Below, in pieces: positions 11,012-23,203 of a stretch of 64,000 nt of DNA (position 1 is the first letter of the stretch; each line of letters begins with the position of its first letter). The DNA lies in contig CM048852.1 of NCBI GenBank assembly GCA_026545225.1, positions 8,232,501 through 8,296,500 on the forward strand, in the 5' to 3' direction. The position numbers and the translations under genes are program-made. Under the pieces are notes generated by a model that saw only the letters and a list, made by a program, of their open reading frames with translations, made no database searches and was not told the DNA's origin. Origin of the DNA: Cornus controversa (lineage: Eukaryota; Streptophyta; Magnoliopsida; Cornales; Cornaceae).

Positions 11012-14000
11012 AAAAAAAAACAACCGAAACATTAGTCAAAATAGCAGCAACATCCCATCGATGGATAGGAGTCCTTCTGGGCAGCAGCAACGTCCAAACA
11101 ATGCTGAAAATAATGGTAAAGTTTCTTGTCAAATTTGTGGAAGAGCAAATCACCTGGCTATTGATTGTTGGTACAGGTTTAATTATTCATACCAACCTGA
11201 AGATTTTTCTGAAGCTCTTGCTGCTCTCGCTATTAATGATTCAAATTATTAGTCATTCTATGTTGATTCCGGGGCCACTTTGCATATGACAAATGATGAA
11301 GGTAAACTCTCTTACATTAAACCATGTAATGGAAGTGATGTGATTTATGTCGGAGATGGAAATAGTTTACCTATATCTCATACTGGTGATATTTGTGTTA
11401 ATACGCATGAAGGACAATTAAATTTAAAGGATGTGCTTGTGGTCCTTGATTTGAAAAGGAATTTATTGTCAATTGAAAATTTTACTTTAGACAATCTATG
11501 TACTTTTGAATTCACTGCTTCTGATTTTGTTATTAAGGATCAAAATCAAAGGACAATAGCCGGGGGGGGGGGGGGGTGGGGGGGGCGCGTAAGAAAGGTC
11601 GACTCTATGCTCTAGATGAAATTCCTCAGGAGGCTTTTAACGCAATAAGGAAAGGCGGATCATCTGCAACTCTTTGGCATCAACGACTTGGACACCCAAA
11701 TTCAAAGATTTTGTCTTTATTAAAGGAAAAGAAAGTTATTGATGCTACCCATTGGATTTCTAAACCTTCAATATGTGTTAGTTGTCAAATGGGAAAGAGT
11801 TGTAAATTGCCTTCTCATTCTTCAAATCGAATTTTAAATTTCCCTCTTGAGAAAATTCATTGTGATCTTTGGGGACCTGCCCCTTTGGCTTCAAATCAAC
11901 GATTTCGTTTCTATGCAATTTTTGTGGATGATTACTCGAGGTTCTCAAATTTCAAAGGCTGGTAGAGAACCAATTTGATCGAAAAATTAAGATTTTTTAG
12001 TGCGACAGTGGTGGTGAATTCAATTCAAATGATTTCCTTGATCATATAAAAAATTATGGGATTGAAATGCATATCTCTTGTCCTCGAACTCCTGAGCAAA
12101 ACGGAGTAGCAGAACGAAAGCATCGACATATTGTCGAAACAGGCTTAACAATGTTGTTTCATGCAAATTTGCCTCTATTGATTTGGGTTGATGTCTTTTT
12201 TTCTGCAGTTTATCTCATTAACAGATTATCATCTTCCATTTTACAGAATAGCAGTCCTTATCATAAACTTTACAAATGACATCCTGATTACAATGTCTTG
12301 CGGGTGCTTGGGTGTCAATGTTTTCCGTCACTACGATATCACGGTGGTAATAAATTTACTAAGAAAATATACCAATGTGTTTTCATTAGCTACAGCCCCA
12401 TACATAAAGGTTATCTCTGCTTAGAGCCCAAAACAAAGAGAGTTTACATATCTCAGCACGTTGTTTTCGATGAAGGAAATTTTCCTTACAAAGCTCTGTG
12501 TTATGCTCCTGCCTCTTCACAATTGGTTTTGTCTGAGTTTCCTTATTTTGATGAATTATTTGGCTCTACGAAGAAGGAAACTTTTATGCAAGATCTCTCT
12601 CACAAATTGAACAAGTTGACTGAGACAAATACAGAAGTTTCAACATCCATAAATTCACTAGATTGTTGTAACCAAAATTGTGTTGCAAGTTCAACTCAAA
12701 ATTCTGCAGAAAATATTGCTAAAATTTTGGAGCCTTCATCTCCTACAAATCAGTCAAGTTTACATGAAAATCATGTCAATGACAACCTAGCACCAACTGA
12801 TGTCTCTACAATTTCAGTCACAAACCAAGATGTCTACTCCGATCGTTTACAAGGTGAGCTGTTCGTTGACTCACCGCTTTCTCTAGATACACATAGTGAA
12901 GCTGTGCAAGATAGTCCAACTGCCAACGTCTCACGACCAGCAAGAATTCGACAATCACCTATTTATCTCAATGACTATGCGCTCACCACCACCTCTGATC
13001 GTGCTTCACCATCCGAGCCTAAAACTTTAAAAACGACTCTCAAAGATTCACGATGGATGACAACAATGGAAGATGAACTTCAAGCTCTCCATGACAATCA
13101 CACTTGGGAACTTGTTCCCCGACCTTTCGATATCAATATTGTCGGATCAAAATGGGTGTATCGAATAAAGTATCGAGAGGATGGTTCTATCAATCATTTC
13201 AAGGCTCGACTGGTCGCACGAGGTTTTACTCAAGTATTCGGAGTAGACTATGATGAAACTTTCAGTCCAGTAGTTAAGCCAACTACTATTCGACTTGTCA
13301 TTGCTCTATAACTTTCCTTTAATTGGAGTATGTGTCAACTTGATGCCAAGAACGCTTTCTTGCACGATCATCTTAAAGAAACGGTATACATAGAGCAACT
13401 GCCGGGGTTCAAAAATCTAGATTTGCCTGATCATGTTTGTTTACTCAAAAAGTCATTATACGATTTGAAACAAGCACCCCGTGCTTGGTTTGACCGTCTC
13501 TCACAATTTTTGCTTCACCTTGGGTTCTACTGCAGTAAGGCTGATTCTTCACTCTTTATATACTGCAACAACAATATCACTACTATCCTACTCATCTATG
13601 TAGATGACGTTCTTGTTGCTGGTAATAATGACCCATTCATTACAAATTTAATTGCTCAACTTGGTCATGAATTTGCAATTAAGGATCTCAGTTCACTCTA
13701 TTATTTTCTTGGTGTGGAAATTCGGCCTTTCTCTGGTGGTATTTTTCTAACCCAGACAAAGTACATACATGATCTTCTTACTCGAACAAAAATGTTTGAA
13801 AGCTCTCCTATAGCTACACCGATGATCATCAACGAAAAGCTAGCCTTTTCCGATGTCAATCCAATTGATACCACTGCTTATCGTAGCATCGTTGGTGCTT
13901 TGTAATACTTAACTTTCACAAGACCCGACATCATCCATGCAGTCAATCAGGTATGTTAGCATTTTAACAATCCAACTTTGGTTCACATGAAGGCAATTAA

Positions 14001-14551
14001 GCGGATCCTACGGTATCTTAAGGGAACTCAACATTTTGGGCTACGTTATCTTTCTCAAAGTCCTTCATCTTTGTATGGTTTTAGCGATTCTGATTGGGCT
14101 GGATGTCCAACTACAAGGAGAAGTACTATGGGTTTTTGTGTTTTCTTTAGCGCAAATTGTGTTACATGGTGTTCAAAGAAGCAGCCGACGGTCACTAGGT
14201 CTAGTTCAGAGGCCGAATATCAATCTATGGCATCCACTACCGTCGAAATCACCTGGTTAACATTTTTGCTCAGAGATATTGGTATAACACTTCATCAACC
14301 TCCTTAGTTATTTTGTGACAATATTAGTGTACCTCATATGTCCGTAAATCCAATGTTCCATGCTCGATCTAAACATATCGAGCTTGACTATCATTTTGTT
14401 CGTGAGAAGGTTGCTATGGATACTCTTATTACACGGTACATTTCTTCATCCTCTCAACTGGCGGATATTTTCACAAAACCGTTGCCAAAAAAAGCATTCA
14501 TTTTCTTTCGCGACAAGCTGGGAGTCCACATTCATTCCCTCTCTAGCTTGA
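11012..14551 (+). pseudogene. copia gag end and pol (PR-IN-RT-RNase H)
   Basis: Continuation of the copia polyprotein after the LINE. In order: CCHC knuckle (CQICGRANHLAIDC, 11127-11169); protease with intact DSGA (11265-11276); GAG-pre-integrase (LWHQRLGHPNS, about 11675); integrase core (FVDDYSRF; CDSGGEF; PEQNGVAERKHRHIVE near 12095); RVT_2 reverse transcriptase (13037-13905, with YVDD at 13598-13609 intact); RNase H (SDSDWAGCPTTRRST; SSSEAEYQSMAS; HARSKHIELDYHF). Stops at 11250, just before CDSGGEF near 11998, 13309, 13903, about 13958 and 14305, and a frameshift at the G-run near 11570, break the frame. Several stops fit CAG/CAA to TAG/TAA or TGG to TAG. No protein can be made whole. Confidence 0.9.
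11562..11585 (+). repeat. G-homopolymer inside copia protease-integrase spacer
   Basis: Fifteen G, one T and eight G, exactly where the copia reading frame shifts. It may be a real expansion or a collapsed/expanded homopolymer in the assembly. A second G-run lies at about 50949. Confidence 0.9.
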
Positions 14552-14558
14552 GGGGGCG

Positions 14559-14803
14559 TGTTAAAGGAAACTATCCCTATAATTGTGGTGATGATAATTC
14601 AGAATTAAACTCCTCAAATTGTGGCAGTATCTAGGAAGATTGTCAAGGGTCAGCTATTACATGTTAAACATGTGCCCTTAAATTACTCTCTCATTATGTG
14701 CCTTAAATTACTCTTTCTCATTATGTAGATTTACATGTGTATATATTCTGTACGATTGGTTAATGAAAGATGATTGCTTCCCTTACCAAATTACTCAAAG
14801 TCA
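14559..14803 (+). repeat. 3' LTR of copia element
   Basis: Pairs with 3179-3426. It ends TCA at 14803 and is followed at once by the TSD gcatg and copy A flank (accagtgtactttg). Confidence 0.95.
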
Positions 14804-15277
14804 GCATGACCAGTGTACTTTGTTTATATCTCTAAATTAAGATTTTAATATTAAAGATAGTACATAAATATTAACTTATTTCATGTCTACAATTCTCCAA
14901 CAATCACATCACATTCTATTGATTTTCGTTTAATTTTCCTTCCTAAGTTTCACTTGAATTTCTCAATTAGTAGCTACTGATCATCGGAGATTCAATCTAT
15001 TAGATATAATTTTTATTTTATATTATTTTTTGTGTAATGTAAACAGAATTCATAATTTATTTATTTTTGGCAATACTATTTGAATCTTTTGTACTAATTC
15101 TGGACATATGTATATGTTTATTGATACTTTAAAAAGCAATATATATATGGAAATTACGTACATATAATTTTATATATTTTTGTAAAATGATTCTAAAAAG
15201 AAAAAGAAAAAGAAAAAGCCAAACGGATCACATTTTATTCCAAGTTTCTTTAGTTCCTAAGTGCTTTAATTTTTTAG

Positions 15278-15800
15278 ATTACTATATAATCCATTCTATT
15301 CCAAGCTACGTTTGACCTAAGTCCCTCGACTGGGATACATAGGCAACTTGGGCAACCTCGAGTTCGGTCATACCTTCCACCAAACTCTTCCTCCTCTTTA
15401 TTCCTTTCTTATTTACACATATACATGTTGGATCTTTCTCTGAACACAATCATCCTTGAAATAGTAAAGCATTATGAAAAGTAGGTAACCGTATTTAGTA
15501 CGGATGTTATGGAGTGTCTAACATCTTCTCAATACATAATTAAACATTCAAATCCATTAATTTAGTTTTCGAAAAACCATGCGGAAGTCATTCAAAATGG
15601 CACGCATACACATTCTTACATTTCAGGAGACCTAGCACACCGGAACTCAATGTTTGGTGGCGACTCCAAGAACACATCCTTTGGCCCTAATCCAAACAAT
15701 CCCCGGCTTGGGCCAACAATGTCACGATACACGAAACAGCTGGTGATGTCATTCCCTTCTTGGGGGGACCTACTGGCACATTCGCGAGTGTGACAATGAC
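15278..15800 (+). mobile_element. Tat/Ogre-like gypsy remnant (LTR end and leader)
   Basis: Starts where copy A homology to copy B stops. It carries phrases typical, from memory, of plant Tat/Ogre LTRs and leaders: a 'gggatacataggcaac' segment, a 'taaccgtatttagtacgga' segment near 15488, and 'ggtggcgactccaag' near 15656. No coding region or second LTR is seen, so it is a fragment. The lineage name rests on motif memory only. Confidence 0.45.
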
Positions 15801-16530
15801 TAGGAAAAAAGATGTTATTGGATTAATAAGACTTTTAATGCAAAAAAAAATGCAATTGGACCTTAAAAATGATTGGTGATTATCTATTTAAAATTAATTT
15901 ATTCATAAATAAAAATTAGTATGTTAATTGTTTATTAATAGTTTAGTAATTAACTGAATTAAAATTAAATTATTAATTAAATTAATTTACTAAATCAATA
16001 TTATTGTAAATACTAAATAGTTATTTGTCACGAACAAATGTTTGTTGCAAAAGTTTTAAATTGGTGACAAACAACCCCGCAGTAAAATAATTTCTTATTT
16101 TTAGAATCAATTTGAATGGATTGGGCAAGTGATAGCACAATTTCACACAAACACAGACATGTCATGATAATTTTCACCTAATAACTACAAAGTGCAATAG
16201 AATGATGAATTCCATCTTCTAAATGAGAAAATTCAACTTCATACCTAGGTGGATTCAATCTTGAAATTCAAGCTAAATGCATCTGTTTTATTACTAATCC
16301 AATCTTCGAAAATTCTATTTTTATATCTACTTTTGAATGATCTTGAAATTCAGTTATTTGAAGATTAGCTATGTTTTTAGTGGTTTTGCATGTTCTATGT
16401 AGGAGAAACTAACAGAAACTATCTATTAAAGCATTGGAAAGATTGAAACCAATAATTTTTTCGAAATACTAAACACAATGACCTGCAATACTGATGAGCT
16501 GATGCAAAGCATCATTTATCATATATTTAT
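15801..16530. other. AT-rich gap, no gene seen
   Basis: Nothing coding is recognisable. A short inverted motif near 16030-16080 (gtcacgaacaaat and ggtgacaaac) may be the debris of an old element but has no partner. Confidence 0.5.
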
Positions 16531-19500
16531 TGTAATATCCCGAAAAATTTGGACGTCTATTATTTTAAAGAATTTAAATTTCTTTATATTATTATTATTA
16601 TTATTATTATTTTTCAATTCATGTGGAATGCCTTTATATGCATTTTATCATTTCATGTGAATTGTTAGGTCTTTATACAATTATTATTTTATGTGAATTG
16701 GTTGTCTTTATAAATTCTTTCATTTCATGTGAATTGCTCTATTTTTATTTTATCAATTTATATGAATTGTTTATTGATTGTGTATTATTTGATTTAAATA
16801 TTTTAAATACTTTGGATTGGGCTTGGGAGGAATCTGGGCTGGAATGGTTGGACTAAGGATATGCTTAAGTTGTTGGGCCATGGTTATAGTTATATTATTA
16901 TGGTTATTATTGTTATTGTTATTTTTAGTTATTTAGTTTTTAGAAAAAAAATAATAATAATAATAGAATAAAAATGATTAGGACAAAAGATAATAGAAAT
17001 TAGGGTTTCTGCCGTTTGCATTATGCACAAAAATCAGGAGAGTAAACGAAAGAGAGAAGGAGTTCGGGTGAACGAGTGTTTGAATCGTCAAAGAGGCAAG
17101 TTTGATTCTTCTCTTCCCCTTTGAATCCGTATGCATAGTCTAGGTTTGAGGATTGTGTTTATTTTGAAATTTTGTATATAATTGTATGTTTTTTTTCTTT
17201 GTTGATAAATTTTGTGAGAATTAATTATGTTAATTGTATAGACATGTTGCTAGAAATTTGTATGCATTTAATTATGAAATTAAATGATTTTGCATGCTAA
17301 GAATAATTCTGTGAATTAAACATTAGGATTTTGGAGTTTTGGTACTGTTTTAGAGTATTTTTGCATATGTATATACATGTATATATGATTGTATAGGCGG
17401 GTGTATATATATACGAACATGAAATTTGGGTCTACTGTGTTTATCATTTTTGAGGGATTTTGTTCCGATTAAAAGGTAGATCTTACTTCCTAGAACAATC
17501 CTTGAAAGTTTCGTTATGAACCGTTGGGTAGATTGACGGAAAATTGAGTTTAAAATTTTAGATTTTCGAAACTTGAAATTGGGCGTTTTTGATTTAGTCC
17601 GCGAGAGGGGATAATTTTGGTACCAATACGTAGCTTAGATCGATACGAGTTCAATAGTATATTCATATGCGCGATTCGGTGCTCGGAAGTGATCGGGAAG
17701 CTTGGCCTCCATTGTTGGCCGCTGGAGCTTCAGCCGGGGAAGAAGGAAGAAGAAAGAAAAAAAAAAAAAGGGGCCACGCGTTCACCGGAGCGTGCCGCCG
17801 GCGCCGGTGGCCGAAAAATTATTTTTGGGGCCCACTCTCAGGGGCCCACCTCTGGGTCCAATATGGGCCCATTCCGAATTGTTTTAATATTTATTTTGTA
17901 TTTTTGAAATTTTTGAGAAAACTTGAAAATCTGGAAAAATGATTTTTTAAAAATACTTTTATAATTCTAAAAATTCCCAAAATTTTATGTCAACTTCATG
18001 GGAGCTTAAGGCGCTTGGGGTTTAAATTTCATAACAAAATTATTTACCATTATCTTTAAATTAATTTTTAAAGTGTCTAAAAACTGGATTTTTCAGCCTC
18101 TTTAATTTTAGAAAATAGTTAGAAATTTCCAAAAATTCCGAAATTTTTACTGTAGCTCTCTCAAGGCTAAATACACTTGATTTTAAATTTTCAACTCAAA
18201 ATAATCTTTCCTTGTTGTTCAATTGATTTTTAAAGTGTCCAAAAGTTGGGTTTTTCACATTCTGTAATTTTAGAAAATACTTTTATAATCCCAAAAATTC
18301 CCAAATTTTTACTGTAATTCTCTGGAGGATAAATACACTTGGGTTTAAATTTTCAACTCAAAATAACCTTTTCTTGTTGTTAAATTTATTTTTAAAGTGT
18401 CTAAAAGTTGGATTTTCACCTTCTTTTATTTTTTAGAAAATATTTTAAAATTTCAGAAAATTCTAGAAAAATTTAGGTAACTTTATAGGATTAAAATGCA
18501 CTTGGGTTTTAAATTTCATGTCAAAATGAGTCTCCCTTGTGATTGTGTTGGTTGTGAAAGTATGCCTCGAATTATGTTTATTTTCTTTTTGCTAGAATAA
18601 TATTTTTTTAAAATTCTAAAAAATTCTAGGAAATTATAGTATGATTTAATAGGGTTATTAGTAGTACAATATGCCTAGAAACCTAGATAAAATTTAGGTT
18701 TAGACTCCCTCATATATTTGGGTGCATTAAAGGTTGAATTGGAAAATTACTTCTTTAATGGATGTTTGACTTATTTGATTTACTTGAATGTAATTTTCTT
18801 TAAGGATATAAATGCCCATCAAATACTTGATTATAGTCTACTTGTGAACGATTTATCTTATGATGATAATTTAATGTTGGATGATTTGAAATAACGGTTT
18901 GTGCAAATTAAATCATAATGCACCTTGTTATTTTGTATTGTATATTGGAATGTATCTATGCATTTTATTTTGGCATGTAAGGATTGCCCGGCGTGTCAGG
19001 ATCGCCCATACCTAATAAGGTATCTATGTATTTTATTTGGCATGTAAGGATTGCCCGGCGTGTCAGGATCGCCCATACCTAATAAGGTATCTATGTATTT
19101 TATTTGGCATGTAAGGATTGTCCGGCGTGTCAGGATCGCCCATACCTAATAAGGTATCTATACATTTTATTTGGCGTGTCAGGATCGCCTATATCTAATA
19201 AGGTATCTATACATGTATGCATATGTTTTCTTTATTTTGAACTTAAAGAATGTGTTCATTGTTGGATGATAAGGGTTTGTTGGAACAATGTATAAGATGA
19301 TTTTACTACTGAAAACACGAACTAAATAGGAAATGACTAGTATGTATATATCTATACCTATTAAGGTATCAAAAGATTAAATGATGGCATGTTAGGATTG
19401 CTTAAACTTGATATTATTTCATGTTATATTTATTTCTGCTGAAATTAAGAAATGTGATCACTTTTGCATAATAAGGATTTGGGTCGATTATTATAATTAA

Positions 19501-20061
19501 TGATTGTTGTTTTGAAAACATGAAACTGGAATAAGAATAGCTTGTATGTTAAATCTATTGTTTTCGTTTGTGTCCCTTATACTGAGGGTATGTATATTGG
19601 TTCTCTGATTGGGATGTAGTAGATAGAACTTGCTCGTGGGTTTAACCCACTTTGTTGATATTTCAGGTTTCAGACAGGTTCCACTGCAAGGATAGAGTTT
19701 TAGGGTTAGTTGTGACAGACATTTACTCTCACCAGTCTCAGGGTAGGAATTTATTTTTTTCTTCAGGAGTAAAACTATGAACTCATTTAGAGGTTTTGGT
19801 TTTGGATTTCAATTTAAGTGTTAAACTTTTGTTCTTTCTGGTTAAGGGGTCCTTGGGTTACGGGACTTCCAAATTGTACTACTAGAATTTAATTATTTAG
19901 TTATCAATTATTTCAATTCAATGGGATTTCTATTCAGCTTTTAGCAATTATTCTATTTCTGTCTTTTGCATCTATGCTTGTTGCTACCAGTTGTATGTAT
20001 CTCCCAGGTTTTGTGTATGAGACTGGCCACCTCATGCGCGAAATTTTCTAGGGGTATTTCA
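16531..20061 (+). mobile_element. Solo LTR, 3.5 kb, of a large gypsy-type element
   Basis: Starts TGTAATATCCCG and ends GGGTATTTCA, with the 5-bp TSD tttat at 16526-16530 and 20062-20066. There is no internal coding region, so it is a solo LTR from intra-element recombination. The length suits plant chromovirus-type or similar gypsy LTRs. It contains a GC-rich stretch at about 17640-17870, a series of degenerate repeats at 17930-18660 (each with an aaaattccaaaatttt-like core), and a minisatellite at 18953-19203. The ORF at 17617-17907 lies in the GC-rich patch and is not a gene. Confidence 0.88.
18953..19203 (+). repeat. 67-bp minisatellite inside the solo LTR
   Basis: Units start at 18953, 19021, 19088 and 19155. 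The fourth is shortened to about 49 bp. Each unit contains 'gtgtcaggatcgcc' and 'cctaataaggtatctat'. A more decayed copy is visible near 19355-19410. The unit itself is a near-duplication of ggatygcc half-repeats. Confidence 0.95.
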
Positions 20062-20590
20062 TTTATTATATTCATGGATATATCCAAGGCAGTGATGAAA
20101 ATAGATAAGAGTTTATGGCACATTTGATTGGTGTGTATTATATCATAGTATGGTTATACCTTGGCGATATTTTCAATCCTATAATAGCTAATTCACAAAC
20201 AAATTTAATCTTATATAATAATGACTCCTTGAAAAATACGGTTAAAATTATAGTGTTTTAATATATGAACAAATTTAAATAGTTGACATGTTTACAGTGA
20301 TTGTAAACATTAATCCCATTCTTTTCATTCATTCACTCTTCCCTACATTCCGTTAGAAAATGATTGCCTTCATTTCACTTTAGTACTCTATTCCTTTTAT
20401 ATGTTAATCATTCCTTCATGGAGGTACATCATTCTGGTGATTTGCTTAAAAAGTAGTTGTAGTGTTCAAGAATGAGAGGAAACATAACGAATATCAAACC
20501 AAACATTACCTTAAATTATTACAATAGCTACAATGAGCCTTTTCTACGTATGACAGGAAATTATCATGCGTACTAATTGACAGTACAGAT
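20062..20590. other. Downstream flank of the ankyrin-PGG gene
   Basis: AT-rich, no gene or named repeat recognised. On the minus strand this is where the 3' UTR and poly(A) site of the 20591-32842 gene should lie, but I cannot pick a specific signal. Confidence 0.4.
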
Positions 20591-21229
20591 TTAAACTATA
20601 TTTTTTTCCCATTTCATCATTCTATAAGAGATTTTATGACTTGTGTTGCCGAAAATGCCAGGACCATAGGTAGAATAGATCATATCGAAAAGGAGAGGAA
20701 ATTGAGAGAAGGCAAATAAGGTGACGGGTACACAGGAAAATGCAGTTACAGGAATAAGAATCCATGCTTTCTTTTGTCCAAACAGGTAAAGTGTGGCGCC
20801 AAAAGCTATCATCATAGCTATTATGGAGATGAGTAGGGTTATGAGGCCGCCAATTAATCTTTTGGGTAAAGTGTGAAGAAAATCAGATTCTGCATAACGT
20901 GAAGTGAGGATTGACAAAAATATTAATACAGAGGAAGTAGATGAAAAGAGAGCTAGTGCATCAGATATGAAAAAGATATAGAAGGCTTTTTCATTGGATA
21001 AAATTGGAAGGCCGCTTTTATCATTATTTCCGCCTGGAACTGTAATAGCAGCTGCAAATACTACGGTGGCAATAAGAGCTGCTACAATTGTGCATGAGTT
21101 TGCAGTGCCTTTCATCCATTTCTCTCCTTCTTTCACCAAGCCCTTGTGTGTCTCAGAAAATACCATTGCAGGTGTCTTTTTTCCAACTTCCCATTTACCC
21201 TTGTGATGCAATGTAAGGTTTTCCGTTTC
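20591..21229 (-). CDS. Exon 8: PGG domain
   Basis: Encodes [17 protein letters not shown], then a helix, TVPGGNN, and three further hydrophobic helices, ending in a short basic tail and stop. This matches the PGG domain with its four membrane spans. An ATG at 21268 would give a free-standing 225-residue frame, but a TGA lies just upstream of it. Splicing into CAG|GAA at 21229 keeps the phase with exon 7. Confidence 0.85.
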   Translation of the reverse strand, partial: ETENLTLHHKGKWEVGKKTPAMVFSETHKGLVKEGEKWMKGTANSCTIVAALIATVVFAAAITVPGGNNDKSGLPILSNEKAFYIFFISDALALFSSTSSVLIFLSILTSRYAESDFLHTLPKRLIGGLITLLISIIAMMIAFGATLYLFGQKKAWILIPVTAFSCVPVTLFAFSQFPLLFDMIYSTYGPGIFGNTSHKISYRMMKWEKNIV

Positions 21230-23163
21230 CTGTGATATTAAATTTGATGGTTTTCCTTTAGAAGGCATATTTGATCACTTTTTAGAATCAGAATCTTCTA
21301 TTTGTTGCATAAAAGAAAAAAAAAACAATGAATTGTGTGCAATACTAGAACTAATTTTCCCTATCATTTGGAGAGCCCATAAATAAATTAAAAAGGGTGG
21401 GTTAGGGGCTCGGGTTGATAAGTAGTTATAATATATATATATTTACTTGGTAATTTAAACAGTAATAATAATTCTTAGTGGGACAGGCTTCTTTGTAGCA
21501 TTTGACAATAATAAATTTCAGAAGAATTGAGTGAGACCAACTCATATTGAAACTCAGTAAATCAAATCGAGCTGGCTATACTTTGTTCAACTCTCTCCAA
21601 ATCGCATTACTCTTCATATGAATATGAATTAAGAATAATTCTAATTTTGTAAGTTTGACTATCTCAAAGAGTAGTATCTTAATATTAACCGAAAAAAAGA
21701 AAAAGAAAAAAGAGTAGTATCTTAATTTGGACATTCCAAGGGCATATATCTGGTCAGCATCATTGGGGTATTTTGGTCATTTTATATTTATGTGAAAAGA
21801 AAATTAAGGACAAAAATGAAGTATGTACACCAGTCCAATTAGATCTAGCTGAATAAATCCAACACAAAAAATATCATAGTTATTTGATGCTTTTTTAATT
21901 TCACGTACTGCTCAATGAAGTAATGGTACGAGGGTTAATTGTAACATTTGACAAAATAAACAAATTTAGAAGACTGAAATATAAATAGATTTACTATCAT
22001 AAAGCAGTCTTAAATTGAAAGTAAAATAAATCATCAATTACCTTAAACCACTGCAATTCTTGTTGCATTTGTAGAGCAGCACCGGCTGCATCGTGTTTGA
22101 GCCTTAGTTGTTGCGTACTTTTCAAACATGCAATCATATCTAAACAAGTATTGTCCGATGAATCCCTTGCTAAAAGAAATTCACGTACCGAAAACTCAAA
22201 AAAACGTGAATAAATTAGTTTGAAGACTTTTGGACGGCGGTTCAAAACTGCAATATGGAATATATTTTGGAATTCCTCATTTTTCAATTTAATTGCTTCA
22301 GGAAAATGTGTGAGGATTTTTTCAACAATTTCAGAAATTCCAGAACTCGCTGCGGCTATAAGTGGCTTTTTAATTATAGTAAGAAGAGCTTTTCTGTATC
22401 CTAATTTCTTGAGTTCCATGCAAATATAGTCCACAAGCGCTTCAGCTTGATGATGTTTACATTTTAGCTCTCGGATTTTCTTCATCTGCGGCACTGTTAA
22501 AATTCGAATGAAATTATTATTATTATTTTTATTATTAAGAACACAGTATATATATATATATATTCTAGTGGTATGCATGCACATAAAATGATGTTGCTAT
22601 TATTAATTACCCTTCTCATACCTAGCATTTCAGCTGCTTTCCAAAATACGTCATATAACTCCCAAAATACGTCATATAACTTCTTCATCACCGTATTCGT
22701 ACCTACCCAAAACAGAGAGACAATTTGATTCAAGTACTTCATGAATAATAAAACTAAACGTGTCATCAAGATTAAAAGCACATTATTTAGTTTTAGAGCA
22801 ATGCTACACGTCACGAAATTATTTCATGAATTTGTATCATGAATGATGTGGCAGGTAACGTGGAGAGTTAGTATTGGTGGGATTCCCCCCATACACAAAG
22901 TCTCATGATATTATCACCAAATCCCACCAATACTAACTCTCCACGTTACCTGCCACATCATTCATGATAAAATTCATGAAATAATTTCATGACGTTTAAC
23001 ATTTCTCTTAGTTTTAATTCCACTAAATTGGACTCCTCATTAGGATGGACTCGAGATACACCTAAACTGTTTTAACAAAGTACGTGACGGCTTGAACTTA
23101 CTTTAAGAACTAAGAAATGACATTATTATTATTATTGAACTTACTTTAAGAACTAAGAAATGA

Positions 23164-23203
<40 letters not shown>

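Larger units (their letters stand above)
3179..14803 (+). mobile_element. Ty1/copia LTR retrotransposon carrying a LINE
   Basis: Bounded by near-identical LTRs of 248 and 245 bp (TGTTAAAGG start, TCA end) and by a 5-bp TSD, gcatg, at 3174-3178 and 14804-14808. The paralogous empty site in copy B (cactagcatgacaagtg, near 33096) carries gcatg once. A tRNA-iMet type primer-binding site (tggtatcagagcc) follows the 5' LTR, and a purine tract (gcttgagggggcg) precedes the 3' LTR. The order gag, protease, integrase, RT, RNase H defines it as Ty1/copia. Without the LINE and its second TSD copy the element is about 4.9 kb. All coding parts are damaged. Confidence 0.97.
1338..15277. repeat. Segmental duplication copy A (interrupted)
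   Basis: Three blocks here are recognisably paralogous to copy B: 1338-2282 to about 23475-24414, 2873-3178 to about 32780-33108, and 14809-15277 to about 33109-33577. The order and orientation are the same. Between the first two blocks copy A has lost everything from the middle of exon 3 to the start of exon 1, and TRIM sequence sits at the junction. Between the last two blocks lies the copia element. Homology to B stops near 15277, where Tat/Ogre-like sequence starts. Block edges were read by eye and are good to about 10 bases. Confidence 0.8.

Noticed and set aside
17617-17907. GC-rich open frames as a small gene
   Set aside because: Three overlapping frames in one GC-rich patch of the solo LTR; no domain, no start context, and repeat-derived.
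18953-19203. CRISPR-like array
   Set aside because: The 67-bp units are contiguous with no unique spacers and lie in an LTR of a plant genome. It is a minisatellite.
20591-21268. PGG exon as an independent 225-residue gene starting at 21268
   Set aside because: Possible, but a TGA lies just before that ATG and the phase-correct acceptor at 21229 joins it to the upstream ankyrin exons.
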